Positions 14,971 to 23,475 of a DNA stretch of 64,000 nt are shown here, piece by piece (the stretch's first letter is position 1; the number at the start of each line of letters is the position of its first letter). The notes beneath the pieces are model-generated. The model was not told the origin of the DNA and searched no databases. It was given only the letters and a program-made list of their open reading frames with translations. The stretch comes from Bradyrhizobium sp. Y36. GTDB lineage: Bacteria > Pseudomonadota > Alphaproteobacteria > Rhizobiales > Xanthobacteraceae. Made by a program: the position numbers and the translations under genes. The stretch lies in the NCBI RefSeq assembly GCF_002531575.1, contig NZ_NWTI01000002.1, forward strand, positions 496,001 to 560,000, given 5' to 3'.

Positions 14971-16182
14971 TTACTTCCCCACCAAACCGCATTTGCTGCG
15001 GTCGAGCGGACGGAAGGCCTGGTCGGGCGGGATCGTCGCGACCAGCTTGACGAAATCCCACGGTCCCCTGGATTCCTCGGGCGTCTTGACCTGCACGAGA
15101 TAGAGGTCGTGCACCATGCGCTGGTCCTCGCGGATGCGGCCATTGGGCGTGTAGGCGTCCGACACCGGCGTCGCCTTCATCTTCGCCATCACGGTTGCGC
15201 CGTCGTCGGAATCGCTGTCCTTGATCGCCTGCAGATAATGGCGCACGGCGGAGTAGACGCCGGCCTGGATCTGCGAGGGCATGGCCTTGCGGCGCGCATA
15301 GAAGGCGTCGGAGAATTTTCGCGCGGCCGGCGAGACGTCCTCGAAGAACGAGGTGACGATGAGGTCGCCGCGGGTTGCCTTCAAGCCGACGGAATGGATA
15401 TCGACGTTCTGGAACGACATCGGGACGATCTTGATGCCCTGGTCGGCAAGGCCGAATTCTTCGGCCTGCTTGATCGCGGTGGTGTTGTCGCCGGCGACGT
15501 TGATGGCGAGGATCTTCGCGCCCGAGGACTGGGCCTGGAGCAGGAAAGAAGAATAGTCGGGCGTGCCGAGCTGCGCCTTGACGCTGCCGGCGACCTTGCC
15601 GCCGAGCGCGGCGATACGCTCGCGCGCCGTCGCTTCGATCGAATGGCCGAAGGCATAGTCGCCGGTGATGAAGAACCACGGCTCCTTGCTGGTTTGCATG
15701 ATGCCCGAGACCACGGCGGTCGCGGTGGAATAGGCGTCCTGGGTCCACTGCACGCTGGTCGGCGCGCAGGCTTCATCGGTGAGCTGATTTGCGCCGGCGC
15801 CGGAGACGAGGAAGATCTTTCCGTTGCCGCGGACGAGCTCCTGCACGGCGAGGGCGGCGCCGGAGCTGCCCCCGTCGGCGATCGCCTGGACACCTTCGCT
15901 GAACCACTTTCGCGCGAGCGATGCCGCAAGATCCGGCTTGTTCTGGTGATCGGCCTGCAGGATCTCGATCGGCTTGCCGTTGATCCTGCCGCCGAACTCC
16001 TCCGCGGCCATCCGCGCCGCCTCGACCGAGCCTGGGCCCATCGCGGTTGCGAACACGCCGTTCATGTCGGTGAGCACGCCGATGCGGATGGCATCGCCCT
16101 TGATCTGGGCATGTGCAGGCGGGTTCGCGAGAATGAGAGTGAGTAGCAACGTCGTGATGGATGTCGTGCGGTTGGCGGCCAT
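14971..16182 (-). CDS. ABC transporter substrate-binding protein (LivK-like), copy A
   Basis: A 403-aa periplasmic binding protein. The signal peptide ends at AHA (about residue 25). Fold markers are IRIGVLTDMNGVFATAMGPG, MAAEEFGGRINGKPIEI, FFITGDYAFGHSIEA and AFRPLDRSKCGL at the end. It resembles the next gene (16255) along its whole length: both share GVLTDM/GVLSDM, EFGG/DFGG, DYAFGHS/DIAFGHA, the DDxxxVxxxM block and a final Cys. The two are tandem paralogues. It is the last gene of the hydroxylase/FAH operon. It probably binds an aromatic acid or a breakdown product; that is inferred from context. Confidence 0.9.
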   Translation of the reverse strand: MAANRTTSITTLLLTLILANPPAHAQIKGDAIRIGVLTDMNGVFATAMGPGSVEAARMAAEEFGGRINGKPIEILQADHQNKPDLAASLARKWFSEGVQAIADGGSSGAALAVQELVRGNGKIFLVSGAGANQLTDEACAPTSVQWTQDAYSTATAVVSGIMQTSKEPWFFITGDYAFGHSIEATARERIAALGGKVAGSVKAQLGTPDYSSFLLQAQSSGAKILAINVAGDNTTAIKQAEEFGLADQGIKIVPMSFQNVDIHSVGLKATRGDLIVTSFFEDVSPAARKFSDAFYARRKAMPSQIQAGVYSAVRHYLQAIKDSDSDDGATVMAKMKATPVSDAYTPNGRIREDQRMVHDLYLVQVKTPEESRGPWDFVKLVATIPPDQAFRPLDRSKCGLVGK

Positions 16183-16254
16183 GGCGTGTTTCGATCTTGA
16201 TGGGGGCGGGTACGCGGCTATTGCCGCAGTGGACGAAGGCGCGGTGAAGCAAGC

Positions 16255-17457
16255 CTAGTTGACGATCTTGCAGGCGGGGTCCACGGGGCCGAAGGCCTGC
16301 TCGCCGGGAATCCGTGTCAGGATCTTGTAGTAGTCCCAGGGGTATTTCGATTCCGTGGGAGCTTTGACCTGAGCAAGCCAGAGATCGTGCACCATGAGGC
16401 CGTCGGCCCGCAGCTTGCCGCCGTGCGCGAAGAAGTCGTCGATCGGCGTATCGCGCATCCTGCTCGCGACTTGACCGGGATCGTCGGTCCCGGCTGCCTT
16501 GACGGCATTGAGATAGTGTGTGACCGCGGAATAGACGCCCGCCTGCCACATGGTGGGCATGCGCTGCATCCTGGAGAAGAAGCGCTTTGACCAGGCCCGC
16601 GTCTGGTCGTCCATGTCCCAGTAGAAGGCGGTCGTCAGCAGCAGGCCTTGCGCGCTTTGCAATCCAAGCGCGTCGATGTCCGTGATCAGCGCAAGCAGAG
16701 CGGCCATCTGCTGTCCGCCCTGGAAGAGGCCGAATTCGCCGCCGGTCTTGATCTCGTTCACATTGTTCGGCGGGCCGCCGGCTATTCCGATGATCTTCGC
16801 TTTCGAGGCCTGCGCCTGAAGCACGAATGACGACATGTCGGTGGTGCCGAATGGCGGCCGCGCCGAGCCCAGCACTTTGCCGCCCTCGCGCTTGATCACG
16901 GCGGTGGCGTCACGTTCCAGCGCGTGGCCGAACGCAATATCGTCGGTGAGGAAGTACCAGGTATCGCCGCCGCGCTTGACCACTTCCTGCGCCGTGCCGA
17001 CGGCGAGCGCGTGCGTGTCGAATACCCATTGCATGGTGTAGGGGGAGCAGAACTTGCCGTGAAAGTCTGCCGTTCCGGTCGCGGTCACGATCAGCAGCTT
17101 CTTCTTCTCGCTCGCGACCGTCTGCGCCGCGAGCCCCACCGCCGACACCGGAACGTCCACGATGAGGTCGACCTGTTCGGTGTCGTACCATCGCCGCGCG
17201 ATGGCAGCGCCGATGTCCGGCTTGATCTGATGGTCTCCGACGATCAGCTTGATCGGCTTGCCCAACACGCTGCCGCCGAAATCGTCGACGGCCATTTGCG
17301 CCGCTGTCACCGAGCCCTGACCGGTTGGTGTCGAGGAGGGCCCCGTCATGTCCGACAAAACGCCGATCTTGACCTGGTCGTCCGAAACCTGGGCCTGGGC
17401 GATCGTGGTCGCCAGGATCGCCGCCGTCACGGCGAACGCGCCCGCAAAGCGATGCAT
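16255..17457 (-). CDS. ABC transporter substrate-binding protein (LivK-like), copy B
   Basis: A 400-aa periplasmic protein. The ATG at 17457 follows a GGGAAGGAAAC site and starts a clean signal peptide (MHRFAGAFAVTAAILATTIA, cleavage after AQA). Motifs: VKIGVLSDMTGPSSTPTG, MAVDDFGGSVLGKPI, LTDDIAFGHALERD and AFGPVDPACKIVN. The frame is open well upstream but overlaps the FAH gene and has no start with a ribosome site. It lies 53 bp after the FAH gene and 72 bp before its paralogue, so it is probably part of the same transcript. No cognate permease is encoded nearby. Confidence 0.9.
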   Translation of the reverse strand: MHRFAGAFAVTAAILATTIAQAQVSDDQVKIGVLSDMTGPSSTPTGQGSVTAAQMAVDDFGGSVLGKPIKLIVGDHQIKPDIGAAIARRWYDTEQVDLIVDVPVSAVGLAAQTVASEKKKLLIVTATGTADFHGKFCSPYTMQWVFDTHALAVGTAQEVVKRGGDTWYFLTDDIAFGHALERDATAVIKREGGKVLGSARPPFGTTDMSSFVLQAQASKAKIIGIAGGPPNNVNEIKTGGEFGLFQGGQQMAALLALITDIDALGLQSAQGLLLTTAFYWDMDDQTRAWSKRFFSRMQRMPTMWQAGVYSAVTHYLNAVKAAGTDDPGQVASRMRDTPIDDFFAHGGKLRADGLMVHDLWLAQVKAPTESKYPWDYYKILTRIPGEQAFGPVDPACKIVN

Positions 17458-17510
17458 GTTGTTTCCTTCCCCTCGATGCCGGATCCGTCCCTTTTTGGGA
17501 TCGCTTTGAC

Positions 17511-18362
17511 TCAGGCCGGCTCGGCGATGACCGTGTTGCGCAAGGTGCCGATGCCGGAGATCTCGACCTCGACGGTGTCGCCCGGGCGCATCCACAGCGG
17601 CGGCGTGCGCTTGGCGCCGACGCCGCCGGGTGTGCCGGTGACGATGACGTCGCCGGGCACGAGCGGGCAGATCGTCGAAATGTAGGCGATCAGCTCGGGG
17701 ATGCCCGTGATCAGCAGGTCGGTGGTGGTGTCCTGCACCACGGCGCCGTTGAGCCGCGTCTGCAAGGTGAGCTTCGACGGGTCCGGAATTTCGTCCGCCG
17801 TCACCAGCCACGGGCCGAAGCTGCCGCCTTCCGCAAAAGTCTTGCCGGAGAGGAACTGGCTGGTGTGGCGCTGCCAATCGCGGATGCTGCCCTCGTTGTA
17901 GCAGGCATAGCCGGCGATGTGGTCGAGCGCACGGCTCGCCGGGATGTGCCGGCCCGCCTTGCCGATGACGAGCGCGAGCTCGCCTTCATAATCGAAATCG
18001 TCGCTCACCTTCGGTTTCACGATCGGCTGGAGATGGCCGACCTGGCTGCAGGGGAAGCGAACGAACAGCGCCGGCTTCTCGGTAACGGTGCGCCCGGTTT
18101 CGGCGACGTGGTCGCGGTAGTTCAGGCCGACGCAGATGATCTTGCCGGGATCGGGGATCACGGGGGCGAAGCTGATCCGGTCGAGCGGATGATCGGCGGC
18201 TGCGGACGCGGCGAGCTTCGCGGCCTCGGCAAGACGGCCGGCCTCGAGCAACTGCCGCAGCGTGGTGCAGGGCGCCATGCGCGCGCCGAGATCGACCACG
18301 CCATTGTCCTTGACGGCGCCGAAAGAGGCGCGGCCGTCGGCGACGAAAGAAAGCAGCTTCAT
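17511..18362 (-). CDS. Fumarylacetoacetate hydrolase (FAH)-family protein
   Basis: A 283-aa enzyme. An N-terminal MKLLSFVADGRASFGAV domain is followed by the FAH core KIICVGLNYRDHVAETG and the metal-binding DYEGELALVIGK, with GYACYNEGSIRDWQ and TGTPGGVGAKRTPP near the end. The family hydrolyses or hydrates 2-oxo-alkenoates, including fumarylpyruvate and 2-oxopent-4-enoate. With the FAD hydroxylase 24 bp upstream and the extradiol dioxygenase at 23476, a late step of aromatic meta-cleavage is the likely role. The exact reaction cannot be read from sequence. Confidence 0.9.
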   Translation of the reverse strand: MKLLSFVADGRASFGAVKDNGVVDLGARMAPCTTLRQLLEAGRLAEAAKLAASAAADHPLDRISFAPVIPDPGKIICVGLNYRDHVAETGRTVTEKPALFVRFPCSQVGHLQPIVKPKVSDDFDYEGELALVIGKAGRHIPASRALDHIAGYACYNEGSIRDWQRHTSQFLSGKTFAEGGSFGPWLVTADEIPDPSKLTLQTRLNGAVVQDTTTDLLITGIPELIAYISTICPLVPGDVIVTGTPGGVGAKRTPPLWMRPGDTVEVEISGIGTLRNTVIAEPA

Positions 18363-18386
18363 GATATGTCCTTGAGAAGGGTTCGG

Positions 18387-19895
18387 TCAGGCCGCGGACG
18401 GCACGGGGGTTGGAGGCAAGAGGGTGGCGATGAGCCGGTCGAGTTCGGTCTCGTTACGGGCGGTGCCGCGCACGTAGCGGTCGGGGCGGACCAGTGCGGC
18501 GATGATGCCGTGCTCGCGGAGCCAGTCGCCGATGCCCCCGGCATCGTCGCTGGTCAGCAGTTTGATTCCGGCTTGCGCCAGCGCGGGATGCGATGAGTCC
18601 GTCGTCGCATGCGCGACGAGCAGCACGTGGCGGTAACCGATCCGGTCGTCACTGCGGCGTCCGTCCGTCAGCGCGAATTGCGGCGCGAGATGTCCGGCCA
18701 GGGGCAGATCGCCGAGCGCGAGCCCCGGGCCGAGCAGGGGTTTCATCACCTCGAGCTTCACCGGAGCATTCTCGCGGGCTTGGCCGGCGGCAAGGCCCGC
18801 TTCGATCGCCTTGGTGTTGATCACGCCGCCGAGACGGATGGCGAGCTCGATGAATTCGCGGACATGCGGCAGGCGCTCGCTCTGGTAGGTGTCGAGCAGA
18901 CCGGGTGCGGCGCCGCCCCGGATGACCGCAGCGAGCTTCCAGGCGAGGTTTGCGGCATCGCGGATCCCGGCGCACATGCCCTGGCCGAGGAAGGGCGGGG
19001 TCTGGTGCGCGGAATCGCCCGCGAGCAGCAATCGTCCGTTCCGCCATTGCCGTGCGATGACGGAATGAAAGGTGTAGACCGCAGCGCGTTCGAGCTCGGC
19101 ATCCTCGGGCGTGATCCAGCGCGACAGCAGGTCCCAGACCTTGGGCGGTTGCGCGATCTGCTGAGAATCCTCGTCCGGGAGAACCGTGATCTCCCAGCGT
19201 CGCCGCGTGCCGGTGCCGCGCACATAGGTCGCCGGCCGCCGGGGATCGCAGTGCTGGAGACTGTAGTCGCCGAGATCGTCGCGCGCGCGCTTGAGCAGCA
19301 CGTCGATTACCAGCCAGCGCTCGTGGAAGCCGAGATCGTCCATGCCGGAGCCGATGAAGCGGCGGACCAGCGAGCGGGCGCCGTCGCAGCCAATCACGTA
19401 AGCAGCGCGGACTTCGGTGAGCTGTCCATTCGAGAGGTCTTCGTAGCGGACGCGCACGCCATGCTCGTCCTGGTCGAGCGCGAACACGTCGCAGCGGTTG
19501 CGCAGGACGACGCTGGGAAAGCGGCTGAGACCGCCGATCAGGACATCCTCCAGATCCGGCTGGTGGAAGCGATAGCTGAGATTCCAGCCCATCGGCGTGG
19601 GGGTCTGCGGCCGCGACCAGTCCAGCAGCATCTTGCCGTTGGCATCCAGAAACAGCATGCCGGGGCTGAGGATGACGTGCGGCAGGATCGCGTCGGCGAG
19701 GCCGACGGTCTGGAACACCCGCATGCACTCGTCGTCGAAATGCACCGCCCGCGGCAGATGATAGGTCCGCGCCTCGCGCTCCAGCACCAGCGTCTTCACG
19801 CCGCACAGGCCGAGCAGGTTGGCCAGCGTGGCCCCGACCGGGCCGCGGCCGACGATCACGACGTCGAACTCGTCGAAGGTGGATTTATCTTGCAT
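18387..19895 (-). CDS. FAD-dependent aromatic hydroxylase, MhpA-like
   Basis: A 502-aa flavoprotein monooxygenase. The dinucleotide motif is VVIVGRGPVGATLANLLG, then GCDGARSLVRRFIG (the DG motif) and LLLAGDSAHQTPPFLGQGMC (the GD motif binding the FAD ribityl). The C-terminal thioredoxin-like domain starts near residue 400. The closest style is 3-(3-hydroxyphenyl)propionate hydroxylase. It probably ortho-hydroxylates a phenolic acid to give a catechol for the extradiol dioxygenase. ATG 19895 is favoured over 19919 because GGGGAAG lies at better distance. It heads a four-gene operon, and its promoter contains TGTCCG dyads (19949-20030). Confidence 0.88.
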   Translation of the reverse strand: MQDKSTFDEFDVVIVGRGPVGATLANLLGLCGVKTLVLEREARTYHLPRAVHFDDECMRVFQTVGLADAILPHVILSPGMLFLDANGKMLLDWSRPQTPTPMGWNLSYRFHQPDLEDVLIGGLSRFPSVVLRNRCDVFALDQDEHGVRVRYEDLSNGQLTEVRAAYVIGCDGARSLVRRFIGSGMDDLGFHERWLVIDVLLKRARDDLGDYSLQHCDPRRPATYVRGTGTRRRWEITVLPDEDSQQIAQPPKVWDLLSRWITPEDAELERAAVYTFHSVIARQWRNGRLLLAGDSAHQTPPFLGQGMCAGIRDAANLAWKLAAVIRGGAAPGLLDTYQSERLPHVREFIELAIRLGGVINTKAIEAGLAAGQARENAPVKLEVMKPLLGPGLALGDLPLAGHLAPQFALTDGRRSDDRIGYRHVLLVAHATTDSSHPALAQAGIKLLTSDDAGGIGDWLREHGIIAALVRPDRYVRGTARNETELDRLIATLLPPTPVPSAA

Positions 19896-19948
19896 GCGGC
19901 CATCTCTTCCCCAAGCCATGCCATCCGTTCAACGCCGCCGCGCCAAGT

Positions 19949-20030
19949 GTCCGCCCAGCGGACGACGACGGGGCTGCACACCCATCCTGTCCGCCAGCCG
20001 GACATTTCGGCAATTGCGCTGTTTCGGACA
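19949..20030. promoter_or_regulatory. Three TGTCCG/CGGACA sites in a divergent promoter
   Basis: GTCCGC-CCA-GCGGAC at 19949-19963 and TGTCCG-CCAGC-CGGACA at 19988-20004 are perfect dyads. A lone half-site CGGACA follows at 20025-20030. They occupy the gap between the hydroxylase operon (left) and the receptor/P450 operon (right) and are probably bound by a common regulator of this locus, perhaps the IclR protein at 22540. Confidence 0.6.
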
Positions 20031-20103
20031 GGTTCGGCCTGGCTACTTAGGTGCAGGAAAAAAAGTGCAGGTTGTCGGTCGAGGCAGCCGCGGAGGAACG
20101 ACG

Positions 20104-21252
20104 ATGCTGAAATACGCGGGAGCGGCGTTGCTTGCGATCCGACTGTTGGTCATGCCGGCTCAGGCCGCAGACATCAACGTCGGAATCCTGCTGTCTGCCA
20201 CCGGCCCTGCGGCGGCGATCGGGAATGCCGAGCGCAACGGGACCAGCTTCGGTGCGACCGAGATTGCGGGCCACAAGGTCAACTATCTGTTTCTCGACGA
20301 AGCCTCGGACAGCACCGCGGCGGTCGCCGCGCTGCGGAAACTGTTCCAGGGCAGCCAGATTGATATTCTCGTCGGTCCGACCACGACGCCGGGATCCTTT
20401 GCCGTGATCGATCCGGCAGTCGAGTACCATGTTCCGGTGATCACTCTCGCGCCCGTCAACGCGCTGGTCGCGCCGGTCGATGCGCGCAAGCGTTGGATCT
20501 TCAAGACGACCACCAACGACGACCACGAGGCGACGCCGTTGTTCGCGCACATGAAGACGAACGGCGTCAAGACGCTCGCCCTGATCGGCTTTGGCGATTC
20601 CTACGGCGATGCCTGGAGCAAGGTCGGCGCGGACATGTCTGCGGCCAACGGCATCAAGCTTGTTGCCGACGAGAAATATGCACGGACGGACACCAGCGTC
20701 AGTGGCCAGGTCCTCAAGATCCTCGCCGCCAATCCCGACGCCGTCCTCGTTGCCGCCTCCGGCGCGCCCGCGGCGCTGCCGCTGCTTCAACTTCGCGAAA
20801 AGGGATATGCGGGCAAGGTGTACGGCACTCTCGGTGCGACCTTCGGGGATTTCCGCAAGTTGACCGGCGCTCAGGGCGAAGGGATCTTCGTGCCGCTGAG
20901 CCCGGCTGTCGGGGCGGCCTCGTTGCCGGATGAGCATCCCGCCAAGCAAGCGGCGCTGGAATTCATTCGCCGCTACGAGGCCAAATTTGGCGCTGGAAGC
21001 CGCAACATCTTTGCGGGCTCCGCCTATGACGCGCTGCTCCTCATCGCGCGCGCCGCGCCGGTGGCGCTCAAGTCAGGAGAGCCCGGGACCGCTGAGTTCC
21101 GGGAAGGACTTCGGAGCGCCATCGAGGGGCTCAAGGGCGTCGCCGGCTCGCGCGGCGTCTACAATTACGGTCCCAACGACCACACCGGCCTCGACCAGAG
21201 CGCGCTGACGCTCGGCCGGCTCGAGAAGGGCGAATGGGTGGCCGTGCCCTGA
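20104..21252 (+). CDS. ABC transporter substrate-binding protein (LivK-like)
   Basis: A 382-aa periplasmic protein. The signal peptide ends near AQAADI (about residue 20). It continues INVGILLSATGPAAAIGNAE, FLDEASDSTAAVAALRKLF and GPTTTPGSFAVIDP, a Peripla_BP_6 fold. It is more distant from copies A and B than they are from each other. A GGAGGAACG site fixes the ATG at 20104. It is divergent from the hydroxylase operon and lies 53 bp before the P450 gene on the same strand. It is probably a receptor for the substrate of the locus. Confidence 0.9.
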   Translation: MLKYAGAALLAIRLLVMPAQAADINVGILLSATGPAAAIGNAERNGTSFGATEIAGHKVNYLFLDEASDSTAAVAALRKLFQGSQIDILVGPTTTPGSFAVIDPAVEYHVPVITLAPVNALVAPVDARKRWIFKTTTNDDHEATPLFAHMKTNGVKTLALIGFGDSYGDAWSKVGADMSAANGIKLVADEKYARTDTSVSGQVLKILAANPDAVLVAASGAPAALPLLQLREKGYAGKVYGTLGATFGDFRKLTGAQGEGIFVPLSPAVGAASLPDEHPAKQAALEFIRRYEAKFGAGSRNIFAGSAYDALLLIARAAPVALKSGEPGTAEFREGLRSAIEGLKGVAGSRGVYNYGPNDHTGLDQSALTLGRLEKGEWVAVP

Positions 21253-21305
21253 GCCGTGCGCTTGAGGCGGGCGGGCGTGCTCTTGGCGGATTCGGAGAAG
21301 AGAGG

Positions 21306-22490
21306 ATGACGGCCGCTCCCGGACAACCGGTCTATGACGTCGATCTCTACAGCGACGAGGTCTTGCGTGACCCATACCCGCATTATCGCGCCTTGCGCGA
21401 ACTGGGCGCCGTGGTCTGGCTGCCTCGAAACGGGCTCCATGCGGTCGCGCGGTTCGACGACGTCCGTGCAGCGTTGCGGAATCCAGCATTGTTCTCGTCG
21501 GCCCACGGGGTCGCCGCGAACGATCACGTCAACGAGATCTCGCGAGGCACGACGCTGGCGAGCGATGCGCCCCTGCACGATCGGCTGCGTGCGATCATCG
21601 CGGCCCCCTTGCTGCCGCGGGCGCTGCAGGACATCGCACCGCAGATCCGGGCGGAGGCCGGCCTGCTGATCGACGATCTCGTCGCCCGAGGCGAGTTCGA
21701 CGCGGTCACCGACCTGGCTCAGTATCTTCCCCTGACGATCGTCTCCAAGCTCGTGGGTCTGGAGGATTACGGCCGCGGCAGCATGTTGCGATGGGCTGCG
21801 GCGACCTTCAACGTGCTGGGCGGCATGAATGCAAGGGCGTGCGCGGCGCTGAAAGACGTTCAGGAAATGCGAGCCTATCTCGGCGGCGAGGAGATCAGGA
21901 CGCGGCTGCGGCCCGGCAGTTGGGGTGACCGGATATTCGCAGCGGCGGATCGGGGCGAGGTCGAGGCTGAGCGCTGTCCGGTGTTGATGCGGGATTATCT
22001 CGGACCGAGCCTTGATACGACCATCTTCGCAACGGCCAACCTCATCCTGCTGTTCGGTCGGCATCCCGACCAATGGGAGCTCGTCCGCAACGATCCCGCC
22101 CTGATCCCTAACGCGATCAACGAGGCGTTGCGGCTGGAATCGCCGGTCCGTGGCTTCACGCGACACCTCGTGGCGGATGCCACGATCGGCGATCTGGCCG
22201 TCCCGCGCGACAGCCGGCTGCTGCTGCTCTACGCCTCGGCCAACCGCGACGAGCGAAAATGGCAGGATCCCGAGCGGTTCGACGTGAAACGCCGCGCCAA
22301 CGATCATCTCGGTTTCGGCAACGGCACGCATATGTGCGCAGGCCTGCATCTGGCCCGGCTGGAGATGACGGCGCTGCTGGAAGGGCTCGTTGAACGCGTC
22401 GCCGGTTTCGAGCTTGGCGAGCCCGTGCTCGCGCTCAACAACGTGCTGCGCGGTCTGGCGTCGCTCCCGGTCCGGGTGACGCGCGCGTAG
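21306..22490 (+). CDS. Cytochrome P450
   Basis: A 394-aa soluble bacterial P450. The heme-binding motif FGNGTHMCAGLHLA gives the proximal Cys at about residue 344. The K-helix ExxR is in NEALRLESPVRGFTR. The I-helix oxygen-activation stretch YLGPSLDTTIFATANL keeps the acid-Thr pair (D-T-T). A start at 21306 with an AGAGG site avoids overlap with the receptor gene. It probably demethylates or hydroxylates an aromatic (for example an O-methyl group) to feed the hydroxylase/dioxygenase route. No ferredoxin or reductase gene is adjacent, so electron transfer must come from elsewhere. Confidence 0.93.
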   Translation: MTAAPGQPVYDVDLYSDEVLRDPYPHYRALRELGAVVWLPRNGLHAVARFDDVRAALRNPALFSSAHGVAANDHVNEISRGTTLASDAPLHDRLRAIIAAPLLPRALQDIAPQIRAEAGLLIDDLVARGEFDAVTDLAQYLPLTIVSKLVGLEDYGRGSMLRWAAATFNVLGGMNARACAALKDVQEMRAYLGGEEIRTRLRPGSWGDRIFAAADRGEVEAERCPVLMRDYLGPSLDTTIFATANLILLFGRHPDQWELVRNDPALIPNAINEALRLESPVRGFTRHLVADATIGDLAVPRDSRLLLLYASANRDERKWQDPERFDVKRRANDHLGFGNGTHMCAGLHLARLEMTALLEGLVERVAGFELGEPVLALNNVLRGLASLPVRVTRA

Positions 22491-22539
22491 CTGCCGGCGG
22501 GCGCCGTTGTCGCACCCGTAACCAGCGTGAGGCTTGGAG

Positions 22540-23331
22540 TCAGGCGCCGACGTCGATGGCTGCTGCGGCGCTGCGTATCGGATCGACGAAGCTGGCGATG
22601 GCCTCGTCGAGCCCCAGCGCCGAGCGAATCCAGATGATGGAGATGCAGCCGAATACGGCTCCGTCCCGCACAATGGGGACGGCAATCGAAGCCGTCTTGG
22701 GATTGTACTCGCCCTCGCTGCGGATGGCGTAGCCGCGCGCCTGCGTCTCGGTGATCATGCGATCGAGATGGGCTGCGTCGAGGAACGGGCGGTCGTCGGC
22801 CTCGTCGATGCGACGGAGATGATTGACGATGAGGTCGCGCTCGTGCGCGGAGCAGGCGGCGAGATAGGCGCGGCCTGCGGAGGTGCGCAGCATTGGCAGG
22901 CGCTTGCCGATCATGCCGCGGTCGATCGAGAGCGGGCTGCGCGCGTGGGTGGTCTCCTGCACGACCATCGCGGCGTTCTCGTAAGTGGAGAGATCGACCG
23001 GCCAGACCAGGGTCTTGCTGAGCTCGGCGAGATAAGGCGCCGCCGCCTGGCAGATCACCACGCCGGGATCGTAGCCGTCGCCGAGGCTCAGCGCGCGCCG
23101 GGTGACGCGAAAACGGTCGTCGCTGGCGCTGCGGGCGATATAGCCGAGTTCCTCGAGGGTTTCGAGCAGGCGGTAGACGGTGGGCCGGGGCAGGTCGAGG
23201 GCGCGGGCAACGTCGCCGGCGCGGATGCCGCCGGAGCGGTTGACCTCGCGCAGCACGTCGAGCCCGCGCTTGAAGGCACGAACGCCTTCCGACTGCCGGG
23301 GCGCAGCCTTGCCCGTCCGCTCCTTGGACAC
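22540..23331 (-). CDS. IclR-family regulator of the aromatic locus (MhpR-like)
   Basis: A 263-aa regulator with a GTG start at 23331 (ribosome site GGGAGGAAATGC). The winged helix spans about 18-80: FKRGLDVLREVNRSGGIRAG, LPRPTVYRLLETLEELGYI. The effector domain has LSIDRGMIGKRLPMLRTSAGRAYLA-type text and ends with IRSAAAAIDVGA. E. coli MhpR, also IclR-type, activates the mhp operon; here the hydroxylase and dioxygenase genes lie on either side, supporting an equivalent role. It is divergent from the dioxygenase gene. Confidence 0.9.
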   Translation of the reverse strand: MSKERTGKAAPRQSEGVRAFKRGLDVLREVNRSGGIRAGDVARALDLPRPTVYRLLETLEELGYIARSASDDRFRVTRRALSLGDGYDPGVVICQAAAPYLAELSKTLVWPVDLSTYENAAMVVQETTHARSPLSIDRGMIGKRLPMLRTSAGRAYLAACSAHERDLIVNHLRRIDEADDRPFLDAAHLDRMITETQARGYAIRSEGEYNPKTASIAVPIVRDGAVFGCISIIWIRSALGLDEAIASFVDPIRSAAAAIDVGA

Positions 23332-23434
23332 TTCGCATTTCCTCCCTTGTGGCGCACGGTCCCGCGATTATCGTTGCGAACGCGAAGCGATTGCGGAAGG
23401 CTACCGTAGGATCGCGCGCGGCCGGTATCAAGTT

Positions 23435-23449
23435 TGCCGTATTGCGGCA
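23435..23449. promoter_or_regulatory. Small dyad between the IclR gene and the dioxygenase gene
   Basis: TGCCG-TATTG-CGGCA is a perfect 5-5-5 inverted repeat, 27 bp before the dioxygenase ATG. It is a possible regulator site or promoter-proximal hairpin. It is unlike the TGTCCG dyads at 19949. Confidence 0.3.
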
Positions 23450-23475
23450 CACGCGATGCCTTCGGGAGGTCGTCG

